Of a DNA stretch of 64,000 nucleotides, positions 21,752-33,771 are shown piece after piece. A program made the translations under genes and the position numbers. This DNA is from Macrostomum hystrix (Eukaryota > Platyhelminthes > Macrostomidae): assembly GCA_950097015.1 (NCBI GenBank), contig CATNEN010000007.1, positions 12,091,001 through 12,155,000 of the forward strand. The letters run 5' to 3'. The notes beneath the pieces are model-generated. The model searched no databases, had not been told where the DNA came from, and saw nothing but the letters and a program-made list of their open reading frames with translations. Positions within the stretch are counted from its first letter, which is position 1. Each line of letters opens with the position of its first letter.

Positions 21752-24700
21752 ATGGCTGGCAAAGCAATAAAGCACCTGTCTGCTGGCGGAGCCGGTCAAA
21801 GCTTGAGTGACCGCATGACTTCTGCGAAGCATATTATAACGGGATCAGGTCTCGGTCGCGCTGTCTGCAAGGCAACAACAGAGGAAATTATAGCTCCAAA
21901 GAAGAAGCACTTAGGCTGTAAGTACAAAATAATTTTTCATTCTACTGTCACATTTAGTGATAAAATATGAGTCTGTGATTTCTTTTGTTTGCTTGGTCCT
22001 AGACCAGTCATACATTTTTCTGCTTTGAAATTAAACTTTCATGATGCTTCTTCCATCGCAATAATAGCTTAAGAAACAATTTTATCCACTAAGTGCTATT
22101 TATTTTAGGTGCCATTGTTTGGCCTTGAATAGGCAGCCTATTTTTGGCAATTTCATAGACCTAGATTTGTTAATATAATGCTTGTGTTTGTATTGTGCTG
22201 GTTCTCTCTATTTCATTTAAGTACTCCAACATAAAAGGCAGCTATATAGCTTTCTGAAATAAAATATATATTTATTACATAGTTTTTAAATAAATCACAG
22301 CTTGCAAAAGCATTTTTTTTACTTTGTCTTAATATGGAAAATGTATTAACTATCACTAGGCCTATATAGCTGATATCTAAATATTTAATTGAGATGACCA
22401 AATAGAAAATAGAACCATATTGATTCTTATAAGTTATATGTATGCCATTGAGTGTATTGTTGGATGAAACCTTTTGTGTATAAAATTATGAAATTCTTTT
22501 TTATGAGAATATCTCTAAGCCAATTCAAACATGTATTTTGAATACATGTATACATATCAAAACCTTTAAACAGTTTTACTATTTAGAACAATACAGAGAT
22601 ATTTTTAGCAAGTACTTTGTATTATTATTAAATAAAATCCGATTGCTTATTTTAGAGACATTTAATGGACACCTTCAGAGTGAGGAATTGGTAGTCAGTG
22701 GTACAGACTACTTTAATTCCGAGACCATTACATCATATAATGGGCCTCAAATGGATATAACGGGCCTCAAATAAGCAATCTGATTTCATATAAAATAATA
22801 GCCATTTAATAAGCTGTCTATGGTTAGAATGTCCTCGGCCACACTCAATGGTTCTCAGCTCACTTTGCTCACCTTGAGACCATTAAATGCAGAATCAGCC
22901 ATTCCAACCACAGAATGCTTATTAAATGGCTATTATCATATACATAATATAGTTAAATTCACAAGGGTTTCATTATATTAGTTTGGTCAAATTACCTAAT
23001 TTAAGTTCTCCTAAATGTTTTTTTAAACTAGAGTTATTAAACACCTGGGTGATTTAGTGAACCAGCTTGGTGATTGCATAAAGAAAAAAAATTTGATGCC
23101 TCACCAGATCTGATTGAGTGCACCAACCAGAGCAATGTGAGCATCCCAGAGCTGGCCAATGCCCTCCTGGAGCGCCTGTCCAGCTCCAACTGGGTGGTTG
23201 TGTTCAAAGCCCTGGTCAGCATTCACAGCGTGATGAATTATGGCAATGAGCGCTTCACACAGTACCTGGCCTCCAACAACTGCAACTTGTCACTGCGCAG
23301 CTTCTATGACAAATCCTCTGTCCAGGGCGCTGACATGTCGCGCTTTATTTGCCGCTACAGCGCCTACGTGCAGGAGAAAGCTTTCGCCTACCGCAGCCTG
23401 GCCTACGATCTGTGCAAGGTTCATTGTTCTTGGGCGTCTGTTGCCCTCTCCGCCCTCTCTGCCACTTTCCTGTGGGTTGCCGCTGTCTTCTCTGCCACTT
23501 TCCTGTGGGTTGCCGCTGTCTTCTCTGCCACTTTCCTGTGGGTTGCCGCTGTCTTCTCTGCCACTTTCCTGTGGGTTGCCGCTGTCTTCTCTGCCACTTT
23601 CCTGTGGGTTGCCGCTGTCTTCTCTGCCACTTTCCTGTGGGTTGCCGCTGTCTTCTCTGCCACTTTCCTGTGGGTTGCCGCTGTCTTCTCTGCCACTTTC
23701 CTGTGGGTTGCCGCTGTCTTCTCTGCCACATTCCTGTGGGTTGCCGCTGTCTTCTCTGCCACATTCCTGTGGGTTGCCGCTGTCTTCTCTGCCACATTCC
23801 TGTGGGTTGCCGCTGTCTTCTCTGCCACATTCCTGTGGGTTGCCGCTGTCTTCTCTGCCACATTCCTGTGGGTTGCCGCTGTCTTCTCTGCCACTTTCCT
23901 GTGGGTTGCCGCTGTCTTCTCTGCCACTTTCCTGTGGGTTGCCGCTGTCTTCTCTGCCACTTTCCTGTGGGTTGCCGCTGTCTTCTCTGCCACTTTCCTG
24001 TGGGTTGCCGCTGTCTTCTCTGCCACTTTCCTGTGGGTTGCCGCTGTCTTCTCTGCCACATTCCTGTGGGTTGCCGCTGTCTTCTCTGCCACATTCCTGT
24101 GGGTTGCCGCTGTCTTCTCTGCCACATTCCTGTGGGTTGCCGCTGTCTTCTCTGCCACATTCCTGTGGGTTGCCGCTGTCTTCTCTGCCACATTCCTGTG
24201 GGTTGCCGCTGTCTTCTCTGCTGCTTTTCTATCAGCCTTTTCTATTCCTCTCGAATGAGATTCCATTATCCGCTCCTCTTACAGAGGAATCTATAGTAAC
24301 CCTCACGCTTCTGCAGGTAAAGCGGGGCAGTGATGACGGCGTCCTGCGCACCCTGAGCGTGGAGAAGCTGCTCCGCGCCCTGCCGGTGCTCATCGCCCAG
24401 TTCGACGCCCTGCTGGGCTTCGACGCCACGCCGGGCGAGTTGAGCAACGCCATCATCAACGCCGCCTTTCTCATGCTGTACAAGGACGCCAGCCGGCTAT
24501 TCGTGGTGTTCAATGACGGCATCATCAACCTGCTGAGCAACTTCTTCGAGTCTATGAACCGCAAGCAGTGCCGGGAGGGCCTGGACTTGTACAAAAAGTT
24601 CCTGGTGCGCAGCGAGCGCCTGTCCGAGTTCAGCCGCGTCGCCGAGTCCGCCGGCGTCGACCGGGCCGACGTGGCCAACCTGGAGCGGCACCCGACCTCC

Positions 24701-27700
24701 TTCCTGGAGGCGATGGAGTCCCACCTGGCCCAGCTGGAGGGTCGCCGAGTCTCCAGGTCCGACTCCAGCAACAGCATCAGCTCCGCTGCATCGCCCGCAC
24801 CGGCAGCTTCCGTCGCGCCCGCTTCCGCCTCCTCCTCCAGCGTCAGTGAGGCCCAGCGACAGGTGCTGCTGATGGAGGAACAGCGGCAGCTCGACAAGCT
24901 CAAGGCAGAGCGACAGCGACAGCTTGCCAGCAGCGGCGGTCAGGCCGCGTCGAAGCCGCAGCCGTCTGAGCAGCCGGCGCAGCAGCAGAAAAGCAGCAAC
25001 GAGGACAATCTGCTGCTGCTGGATTCGACTCGTAAGCGAGATTTTTCAAATGTTTTTTACTATCTGTATTCTAGCAGCTTAGCTAAACCTACCAGCTCAT
25101 GATCCCCATCACCTACGCACTCTGCAGCTGCCACGACCTCTGCAGCGGCCTTTACACCGTTCCCGCCTCAGCAACCTGCGGCCGCATTCTGTAAGCTTTT
25201 GCCTTCTTGTGTAATACCGGCGTAGAACTTGTGCAACTGCCTTGTGCAAAGCTCAAACAGCTTTCTCCCCAAAATTCTTGCAGCTCCGTTCTCTACGGCC
25301 AGTTTCTCAGCGTTTCCTCCTGCGGCAGGTAAGGAATGCGATTTTCTGCTTCTGTATTAATCTGAGCCCTCGGCTTCTTGTATCTCACCCACCTCACTCC
25401 GTCTTCCATCCACCTCACTCCGTCTTCTATCCACTTCACTCCGTCTTCTATCCACCTCACTCCGTCTCCCATCCACCTCACTCCGTCTCCCATCCACCTC
25501 ACTCCGTCTTCCATTCACCTCACTCCGTCTTCCATCCACCTCACTCCGTCTTCCATCCACCTCACTCCGTCTTCCATTTACCTCACTCCGTCATCCATTC
25601 ACCTCACTCCGTCTCCCATCCACCCACTCAGTGTCTTCCTAGATATCTAGTTTAGAAGTTTTGTTCTTTTTATCAAGTGAAAACTAGATTTATCTACTGA
25701 CACCAGAGTCTCACGATGTTGCGCCTTTAATATGACTATTATGTGCTTTTTGATAGCTTTCCCGGCTGCCTACTCTGTGGCGCCTGGGGCCGCCTACTCT
25801 GCAGCGCCTACAGCCTACTCTCCGGCGCCCACTGCCTTCTCTCCTGCGCCCACTGCCTACTCACCGGCGCCCATTGCCTTCTCTGCAGCCCCCGCTGCCT
25901 ACTCTCCGGCCTACTCTCCGGCGCCCACTGCCTTCTCTGCAGCCCCCGCTGCCTACTCTCCGGCGCCCACTGCCTTCTCTGCAGCGCCTGTTCCAGTGTC
26001 GGCATCATCAGGTAAGTGTTAACACAAGTCATCTGGATTCTAGATTGAAAGTGATGCTGAGTTTAGTGATGGTGCTAACAGCAGGTCGAGAAGGGTCATG
26101 CTGGGTCTAGAAGGGTCATGCCGGGTCTAGAAGGGTCATGCGGGGTCTAGAAGGCTAATGCTGGATGTAGAAGGGTCATGCCGCGTCTAGAAGGGTCATG
26201 CCGGGTCTAGAAGGGTCATGCTAGGTCTAGAAGGCTCATGCTGGGTGTAGAAGAGTCATGCTGGGTCTAGATGGGTCATGCCGGGTCTAGAAGGTTCATG
26301 CCGGGTCTAGAAGGCTCATGCTAGGTCTAGAAGGCTCATGCTGGGTCTAGAAGGCTCATGCTGGGTGTAGAAGAGTCATGCTGGGTCTAGAAGGGTCATG
26401 CCGGGTCTAGAAGGGTCATGCCGGGTCTAGAAGGGTCATGCCGGGTCTAGAAGGGTCATGCCGGGTCTAGAAGGGTCATGCCGGGTCTAGAAGGGTCATG
26501 CCGGGTCTAGAAGGCTAATGCTGGATGTAGAAGGGTCATGCCGGGTCTAGAAGGGTCATGCCGGGTCTAGAAGGCTCATGCCGGGTCTAGAAGGGTCATG
26601 CCGGGTCTAGAAGGGTCATGCCGGGTCTAGAAGGGTCATGCCGGGTCTAGAAGGGTCATGCCGGGTCTATGAGATCGATGATGCTTTTGCGACAGCGTTC
26701 GCGAATATATTACAAGAATAGAATTAAAAGGCTTTGGTTTGAATCACTTTGCTCAAGTTAGCTAACTTTGGCAGCACCGCAGCAGCAGTCTAGTATTAGA
26801 CATTGCCCACAAGTTCAGTTCGTGCCGACCGTGAACTTCCCTCACTAACGTGCCACAAAAACCGCAGGTTTACTGCCCCCAAACAACTAATTGCCGCCTT
26901 TGCTTGCCACCTTGAAAATTAATTCTGCGGCTGCGTGCCTGCCCCACCGCAGCCACGCTTATAAAAGCAAGCAAAAATAAATACACAGATTGGCTGTCTG
27001 GGGCAGCGGCTTGGCCTGCCCTGGAAGCATTGCTGTACGCACTGTTACCGCTGCCACATGTGGCACAGGGTCCACGACTTGGCCACGAATGTACAGTTTT
27101 GTACAGCCCTCCATTTTTCCTGTAGGACTGGAAAGCTTTTTAACTGATCACGAATCACGACCTCACCTCCAATCCTTCCTTCCAGTGTTTGACCCGTTCG
27201 GCGGTGTCCTGGAGCCGACCCGCCCCAGCCAGCCAAAGCAGCAGCAGCAGCAGCAGCAGCAGGCATCTTCCGCTAGCCGATCCGGCTTGACAGGCGACCT
27301 GGACTCGAGTCTTGCCGCCCTGGCCGGTCGCCTAGACGTGCGCGGCCCGTCAGCCCAGCAGCTGACTGCTGGCGGCGCCGCTGGCCGTCAGGGCATTAAC
27401 TGGACGCACGCGGGCGGCGGCGGCGGCGCAGCCCTGGCCAATTCTTCGCGCACAGGCGGCAGCCTCAGCGCCCCGGTGCCCATCGCGCCAGGACCCACCG
27501 TCAATTGGAGCGTCGGCGGCATGGCGATGGCGGGACAACCAAGATTCGCCATGCAGGTGAGGCTGGGGCTCTCTAGGAAACCTTTAGCCCCGATTGAATC
27601 TCGGTTTTCAGTAGGTTTGGTCTGGTTTGGTCTGGTTTGAGTAGGTTTGGTCTGGTTTGAGTAGGTTTGGTCTGGTTGAGTTAATTTGTCTGGTTTGAGT

Positions 27701-29152
27701 AGGTTTGGTCTGGTTTGAGTAGGTTTGGTCTGGTTGAGTTAATTTGTCTGGTTTGAGTAGGTTTGGTCTGGTTTGAGTAGGTTTGGTCTGGTTTGAGTAG
27801 GTTTGGTCTGGTTTGAGTAGGTTTGGTCTGGTTTGAGTAGGTTTGGTCTGGTTTGAGTAGGTTTGGTCTGGTTTGAGTAGGTTTGGTCTGGTTTGAGTAG
27901 GTTTGGTCAGGTTTGAGTAAGTCTGTTCTGGTTTGAGTAGGTTTGGTCTGGTTGAGTTAATTTGACTGGTTTGAGTAGGTTTGGTCTGGTTTGAGTAGGT
28001 TTGGTCTGGTTTGAGTAGGTTTGGTCTGGTTTGAGTAGGTTTGGTCTGGTTTGAGTAGGTTTGGTCAGGTTTGAGTAAGTCTGTTCTGGTTTGAGTAGGT
28101 TTGGTCTGGTTGAGTTAATTTGTCTGGTTTGAGTAGGTTTGGTCTGGTTTGAGTAGGTTTAGTCAGGTTTGAGTAGGTTTGGTCTGGTTTGAGTACATTT
28201 GGTAAGGTTTGAGTAGGTTTGGTCTGGTTTGAGTAGGTTTGGTCTGGTTTGAGTAGGTTTGGTCTGGTTTGAGTAGGTTTGGTCTGGTTTGAGTAGGTTT
28301 GGTCTGGTTTGAGTAGGTTTGGTCTGGTTTGAGTAGGTTTGGTCAGGTTTGAGTAGGTTTGGTCTGGTTTGAGTTAATTTGGTCCGTTTGAGTAGATTTG
28401 GTCAGGCCTGAGAAGATTTAGCAGTTTAGAGTTTGGTTTGACTGTCATACATAGACAGCTGATCATTTTGCTTTGCCGTTTCATTGGTACTAGTTAGTCC
28501 TGAGGCATCTTGAGTAACTTTTGTTTTACTTTCGTATTTATTTACTCACCGTGGCAGCAGCAGCAGCAGTTTGGCCCGGCTTATGTCGCTGGTCCGTTTG
28601 GTCAGCCAGTTTATGGCCTGCAGCAGCAGCAGTGGCAGAGCTGGCCAGCCAATCAGAACTCACCGGGGCTGCCACCCGGGCAGGTAAAAGTGTAGACAAG
28701 CTAATATAAGATAATTAGCTAACAAAAATACGGATTTCTGTTTTGTTTGACATTTTCTGTTATTAAATATATTTTTCTTGGCTTGGCAATCAGAACCTGA
28801 CCCACTCGGAGAAGAGTGAGACTTTGATATGGCTAGGAGGAGCCTAGCAGTTATAATACCAGCGATTTTCTCGTCATGAAATTGAGGGCAGCAGCTGTCA
28901 GCCGTGTCGCCAGTAGCCCTAATTAACCTGATGGACCAATCGCTCACTCGCGGCTGGCGGGGCTGTCTAACAAGAGTCATTCGTTGCTAGTTGCTAGTTG
29001 AAAACCCAGTTTTGCCTAAGTTTTCAGTATGCTCTAACTCGCCTACTATGAGTAGCTATATCGTTTTTTTTGTTGCTTTAAATGCATTTATCTCACCAAA
29101 AATATTTCAGCAGAACGGCAGCGGCCCAAGCGATCCGTTTGGCGCTCTGTGA
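21752..29152 (+). CDS. PICALM: Clathrin assembly protein PICALM/AP180, 9 exons, 697 aa
   Basis: Endocytic adaptor that binds PIP2, AP-2 and clathrin. Exons: 21752-21917, 23108-23418, 24317-25031, 25128-25190, 25284-25328, 25757-26011, 27186-27556, 28558-28683, 29111-29152; GT/AG throughout, 2094 nt. Exons 1-3 encode the ANTH domain with the phosphoinositide motif KKKHL at residues 51-54 region (PKKKHL 49-54), then [20 protein letters not shown] and GINLL-type helices. The rest is low-complexity and S/A/P/Q-rich, like family C-termini: a likely clathrin-binding LLLLD, VFDPF near 520, the conserved DLDSSLAAL and NWT motifs, and a terminal SDPFGAL (DPF motifs bind the AP-2 appendage). Exon 6 is itself a coding repeat ([13 protein letters not shown]). 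Exons 8 and 9 both begin at CAGCAG acceptors. Confidence 0.94.
23445..24225. repeat. 33-bp minisatellite, about 23 copies
   Basis: Unit with TCTGCCACTTTCCTGTGG and GTTGCCGCTGTCT. The only common variant is CACTTTCC/CACATTCC, in alternating blocks of copies. It lies in PICALM intron 2 and leaves long meaningless frames on both strands. Confidence 0.97.
25385..25632. repeat. 21-bp tandem repeat, about 12 copies
   Basis: CCACCTCACTCCGTCTTCCAT unit in PICALM intron 5. Confidence 0.95.
26085..26672. repeat. 20-bp tandem repeat, about 29 copies
   Basis: GGGTCTAGAAGGGTCATGCC unit with variants, in PICALM intron 6. Confidence 0.96.
27610..28400. repeat. 20-bp tandem repeat, about 39 copies
   Basis: GTTTGGTCTGGTTTGAGTAG unit in PICALM intron 7. 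A block containing GTTGAGTTAATTTG recurs inside, showing larger duplications. Confidence 0.96.
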
Positions 29153-29444
29153 CAACTTCCTGTCCGGGCTTCTGATATCCACAGATGCACGCAGAGACAC
29201 CCACTGACTGTTTTCCAGCACATACAGCATTGCACCTCTGTTTTCCTTTGTTAGACGCCTAGCAACTATATCTGATCTGTTTTTTCTCATCTAGCTTGCT
29301 CGCTCTTATCTCTCTGATCCATTCAGCTGACTTCGCGCTTGCGTTGCGCTTGTGTTGTGTTTTTAGTTAGCTTTCCTCCGGGGTGACCTGATGCGGCTCC
29401 TTTATGCGAACTGAGCTTTTACAACTGCAGCGACCTCAGGAGTC

Positions 29445-30145
29445 CCAACCTGTCTCCGCAACCTGTCTGCCCAGCCTGTCTGCCCAACCTGTCTCCCCAA
29501 CCTGTCTCCCAACCTGTCTCCCCAGCCTGTCTGCCCAACCTGTCTCCCCAGCCTGTCTGCCCAGCCTGTCTCCCCAACCTGTCTGCCCAACCTGTCTGCC
29601 CAGCCTGTCTGCCCAGCCTGTCTCCCCAACCTGTCTGCCCAACCTGTCTGCCCAGCCTGTCTGCCCAGCCTGTCTCCCCAACCTGTCTGCCCAGCCTGTC
29701 TGCCCAGCCTGTCTCCCCAGCCTGTCTCCCCAGCCTGTCTGCCCAGCCTGTCTGCCCAGCCTGTCTGCCCAACCTGTCTGTCCAGCCTGTCTGTCCAGCC
29801 TGTCTCCCCAGCCTGTCTGCCCAACCTGTCTGCCCAGCCTGTCTGCCCAGCCTGTCTGCCCAGCCTGTCTGCCCAGCCTGTCTGCCCAGCCTGTCTGCCC
29901 AACCTGTCTGCCCAGCCTGTCTGCCCAGCCTGTCTGCCCAACCTGTCTGCCCAACCTGTCTGCCCAGCCTGTCTCCCCAGCCTGTCTGCCCAGCCTGTCT
30001 GCCCAGCCTGTCTGCCCAGCCTGTCTGCCCAACCTGTCTGCCCAACCTGTCTGCCCAGCCTGTCTCCCCAGCCTGTCTGCCCAGCCTGTCTGCCCAGCCT
30101 GTCTGCCCAGCCTGTCTGCCCAGCCTGTCTCCCCAACCTGTCTAA
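29445..30145. repeat. 13-bp tandem repeat, about 54 copies
   Basis: CAGCCTGTCTGCC with CCCAACCTG and CTCCCC variants. The 39-base triple period explains open frames of 200-300 codons on both strands. Confidence 0.97.
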
Positions 30146-30675
30146 AGCTTTCTTCTGTGATTCGCGTTTGTTTAAAAGGCGTAGAAGGTGAAATCAATAA
30201 GCTGGTCACTCTGCACGGTCGCACAGCTGTTGCGGTTGATTCAGATTTTTTGTATCTGAAAAATGTCTCGTGCAGTCTGTGTGTGTCGGCTCTGTTGTAT
30301 CCCTAAAAGTATTTTATATTTAAAATTTTATATTTTTAGACAAAGTTTTTAAAGGGCTTTGCCGCTTGTCTCGCGGTCAATAATTGTCACAACGATACCT
30401 GCGCTTGGCTGGCTGTACGCTTTCTCAGCCTTTCGTTTTCAGTTAAACGAAGATTTTTTGAAAATAATATACATTGCAAAATCACATAATCACACTTTAC
30501 TTAATGCCGAAACAGGTATTTATTAATTTATTGATTAATTTGCTGACTCGCACTACTATTCAAGACTGAATGCTTCAATCCGAGCTTTTTCTCCATTTTT
30601 TCTTCATCGGGAGCTTCTAGCCCATCAATGAGAGCTTGACACTTCTGACCGGGAGGTCGGGAGTTCGCATCGGGA

Positions 30676-31355
30676 TTCTCACCCCATCTGATTGCATGAC
30701 CCACTGATTCTCACTCCATCTGATTGCATGACCCACTGATTCTCACTCCATCTGATTGCATGACCCACTGATTCTCACTCCATCTGATTGCATGACCCAC
30801 TGATTCTCACTGCATCTGATTGCATGACCCACTGATTCTCACTCCATCTGATTGCATGACCCACTGATTCTCACTCCATCTGATTGCATGACCCACTGAT
30901 TCTCACTGCATCTGATTGCATGACCCACTGATTCTCACTCCATCTGATTGCATGACCCACTGATTCTCACTGCATCTGATTGCATGACCCACTGATTCTC
31001 ACTGCATCTGATTGTATGACCCACTGATTCTCACTCCATCTGATTGCATGACCCACTGATTCTCACTCCATCTGATTGTATGACCCACTGATTCTCACTC
31101 CATCTGATTGCATGACCCACTGATTCTCACTCCATCTGATTGCATGACCCACTGATTCTCACTCCATCTGATTGCATGACCCACTGACTCTCACTGTATC
31201 TGATTGCATGACCCACTGATTCTCACTGCATCTGATTGCATGACCCACTGACTCTCACTCCATCTGATTGCATGACCCACTGATTCTCACTCCATCTGAT
31301 TGCATGACCCACTGACTCTCACTGTATCTGATTGCATGACCCACTGATTCTCATT
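30676..31355. repeat. 32-bp tandem repeat, about 21 copies
   Basis: CCACTGATTCTCACTCCATC followed by TGATTGCATGAC; variants CACTGCATC and CACTGTATC. Confidence 0.96.
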
Positions 31356-32035
31356 GCACCAGCTGCAATAACTCACGAATTCTCAATCTATGTTTGTATA
31401 AAATTAATGCACTTTTAAGAAGTCGGCCCTAGTAAAGCTTCTCCCCAAATTATTCCAAAGAAGTGTCTGGCAGCAATCAGTGGTGATCCGGTATCTGGCC
31501 GGGTGCTCGCCAGACCCCCGGGACCACCTGTTCCAGTGTCCCAGTTTGATGCAGCAGCGAATTCGGAGTCTTTGACGCACTGAGCGGCGCTGGAAAAATT
31601 ATTGAGACGGGCGGCCGCGGCCGCTAACAAGATCCAGCTCAAAGGAGCGATAATTAAACCGGTGTGTGCGAGTCCGCGCGAACTTCCTAGCTCCCCCGAG
31701 CCTGCCAGCGCCCTAATTAGAAGTCGAGAAGCAGCACATTGCAACAGAGGCCTCGCATCCCGCCCACCTGGCCAGATCGTGTCAGCGCGCAGTTTCACGC
31801 GAGTCGCACGCGAGCTTCGCAGTCTGGCGCGATGAATTATCGGCTTGATGACCTGACGACCGCCGCCGATTCGCAGCTGCGGGCTCCGTTGCTGGGGCTA
31901 TAATGAGGCCTAGGAAATGCGTGCCGCACACTGCCGTGCTCAGCAAAAATCAGGCAGCGCTGCTCAGCTCACTCTTGTATAGGCCAAGTCTGCGAGCTTT
32001 AGTTCCGAGTGGAGCAGAGCCCTGTGTGTCTGTGA

Positions 32036-32787
32036 GCTGTTCGGACCAGTAACCAGGGTGCTGTAGTGATGGATCTCAAGTCTGTAGTGATGGATCTCAG
32101 GTCTGTTGTGATGGATCTCAGGTCTGTAGTGATGGATCTCAGGTCTGTAGTGATGGATCTCAAGTCTGTAGTGATGGATCTCAGGTCTGTAGTGATGGAT
32201 CTCAGGTCTGTAGTGATGGATCTCAGGTCTGTAGTGATGGATCTCAAGTCTGTAGTGATGGATCTCAGGTCTGTTGTGATGGATCTCAGGTCTGTAGTGA
32301 TGGATCTCAGGTCTCGTAGACGAAGACGACGCATGGCTAATGTGATCCACCTGGCCCGTCTGGCCCCGAGTGCTCATCAAGCAGATGCGGCAACCCAGAA
32401 TCACCCTGCTGCTCTACCCAACTGGCCAACTGAGCATCTGCGGTGCAAAGAGCTACTCCGACTCGGTCAAGGCTGCCCGCCGCCTCGTGGCTATGTTACA
32501 TCGCCGACTCAGCTGCTGCCTCGTCATGCTTTCCGTGTGAGAATTAAGACTTTTACTGCAAAGGTGAAGCCTTGGCGTATGTGGTGCCTTTCTCTGTCAA
32601 ATTTGTGTAATACTATTCCCAGTGCAAGCTGTGAACCTGAGTCCTTCTCTGCTTTAATTTGTAGCCTCCGTTTTTGCAAGTGTTTGCTTTTCCATAAAAC
32701 ACTTTCCATCGCTCATTTGTTCTCAGTGGAGCTCGCTCTCTGCGTCAACTGTTCGATGCTGAGTATCTGGCAGCTCTTGTCACTTAA
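32036..32787 (+). pseudogene. TBP: TATA-binding protein (TBP) core domain, frame-broken and intronless
   Basis: The saddle-shaped TBP core can be followed in order but not in one frame. VRTSNQGAVVMDLK (from 32039) matches the start of repeat 1. PRITLLLY, TGQLSICGAKS and KAARR (32391-32480) match the middle of repeat 1. SVKF (about 32590), SCEPESFSALIC (32620-32655), and FVLSGARSLRQLFDAE (32713-32765) match repeat 2. The two GAK/GAR motifs are 286 nt apart; an intact TBP has 91 codons (273 nt) there. The reading frame changes at about 32345, 32540, 32600 and 32660, and a TAA interrupts at 32695. A 21-bp minisatellite replaces the LDLKTIA part. No introns are seen, so it may be a processed copy. 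A badly assembled real gene is less likely because neighbouring exons are error-free. Confidence 0.72.
32062..32320. repeat. 21-bp minisatellite inside the TBP relic, about 12 copies
   Basis: GTAGTGATGGATCTCAGGTCT unit. In the frame of the relic each copy reads MDL(K/R)SVV, resembling TBP LDLKTIA, so the array seems to have grown from the coding sequence itself. Confidence 0.95.
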
Positions 32788-33399
32788 ATCGAAAAATACC
32801 ATTTTTAGTGACCAGCTAAATGGAAACCACGTTTTTAATGAAAATGGCCTTTGTGGTTAGTAAGAATCGGAAGTATAATTGCCTTGTGGAGGGAAAATCT
32901 TGTGAAATTTAGAAACCCGTCATGCTCACATTTAATATGAAAAGCAAACAGACAATTTGAATATCCTAAAAGCTATAGCCAACCAGACACCAGCTTTGTG
33001 ATTACCACAAAAAAAATTACTGTTGAAAATTCTTTACACAGAGAGAGAATTCAGCTACTGGTGATCGATTTATGCAAAAAAATTTGGGGAACAGAAAAAC
33101 GGAAACAGAATTTTTCGAATATAAATTAAGTCAACTATGCGCGGATAAACAGTAAACTCAAAAGCAAACAATACTAAGCTGAGAAACTAAGAAACACATT
33201 TACCAATAGCCTTTCGCGTAGGAAAACACTTCGGTGTAGCAATGACAGGCACATGAACAGAGAAATGGACGAATCGCATGAAAATCCGTCCTTGAGTGGG
33301 AGTAGAATAAAAAACGGCATCTACACTAAATGATCCCGTCCGTTGAATGGCAGAATAGTAGAATAGGGAGAAATCAAAGTATGAAAATCGATCGTAAGC
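32788..33399. other. AT-rich spacer
   Basis: No gene or repeat recognised. The minus-strand open frame 33187-33555 reaches into this stretch from the polymerase relic, but its last 70 residues match nothing I know. Confidence 0.4.
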
Positions 33400-33590
33400 A
33401 GGCGCCTTCTCATGAATGCTCTCTGGGTACTGCAAGTCAACTTCCAGCAGATATCCAACCTGTGAGTCGTTACTCAGATTTAAGGTGTCAACAGTCCAGA
33501 ATTTCATCATCAACCCAGCTGAATCCTCCGTCTGGCAATGACATTGAGAGAGCAACTCCGTAAAGATTATTCACATCCAGTGGAAGATCT
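33400..33590 (-). pseudogene. Relic of protein-primed family B DNA polymerase (Polinton/Maverick-like)
   Basis: Two short blocks in different frames match the polymerase of self-synthesising transposons and related DNA viruses. The first (33577 downward) has DVNNLYG, the D-x2-N-LYG signature of catalytic motif A, then LPDGGFSW. A frameshift near 33500 follows. The second (about 33460-33420) reads GYLLEVDLQYP, a conserved segment a few dozen residues further on. Upstream it is cut by the (GCT)n tract; downstream the similarity ends. It cannot encode an enzyme. The source family (Polinton or another protein-primed element) is an inference. Confidence 0.7.
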
Positions 33591-33598
33591 GCTCTGCC

Positions 33599-33611
33599 AG
33601 GTTGCTGCTGC

Positions 33612-33642
<31 letters not shown>

Positions 33643-33661
33643 ACTACTGCTCCTGCTGCTG

Positions 33662-33707
<46 letters not shown>
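33599..33707. repeat. (GCT)n microsatellite, LINE 3' flank
   Basis: About 36 GCT triplets with a few ACT/TCT/CCT changes, followed directly by (TTC)5, which on the minus strand ends the LINE. Confidence 0.97.
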
Positions 33708-33709
<2 letters not shown>

Positions 33710-33771
33710 CTTCTTCTTCTTCTGAATCCACCGTCCCCAAAGCTGCTACAGGCAGCGAGGAGGAGGAGCGC

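Larger units (their letters stand above)
29153..32035. other. Intergenic region with two large minisatellites
   Basis: No gene recognised. It holds a 13-bp array, a 32-bp array and a GC-rich stretch (31440-31910) with the palindrome GCGGCCGCGGCCGC at about 31611. The GC-rich stretch could be regulatory, but nothing shows it. Confidence 0.4.

Noticed and set aside
23240-25102. 620-codon ORF joining PICALM exon 3 to the upstream repeat
   Set aside because: The first half is repeat read-through; family alignment requires splicing 23418 to 24317.
29402-30306. ORFs of 208-300 codons on both strands
   Set aside because: 13-bp repeat open in all frames.
31983-32540. Two spliced exons of a TBP-like gene
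   Set aside because: Spacing and the MDLKSVV repeat fit one contiguous, intronless TBP core with frame changes better than splicing.
33187-33400. C-terminal two-thirds of a 122-codon minus-strand ORF as a gene
   Set aside because: Only the first part matches a polymerase; the rest shows no recognisable similarity and the start is inside a frame-broken relic.
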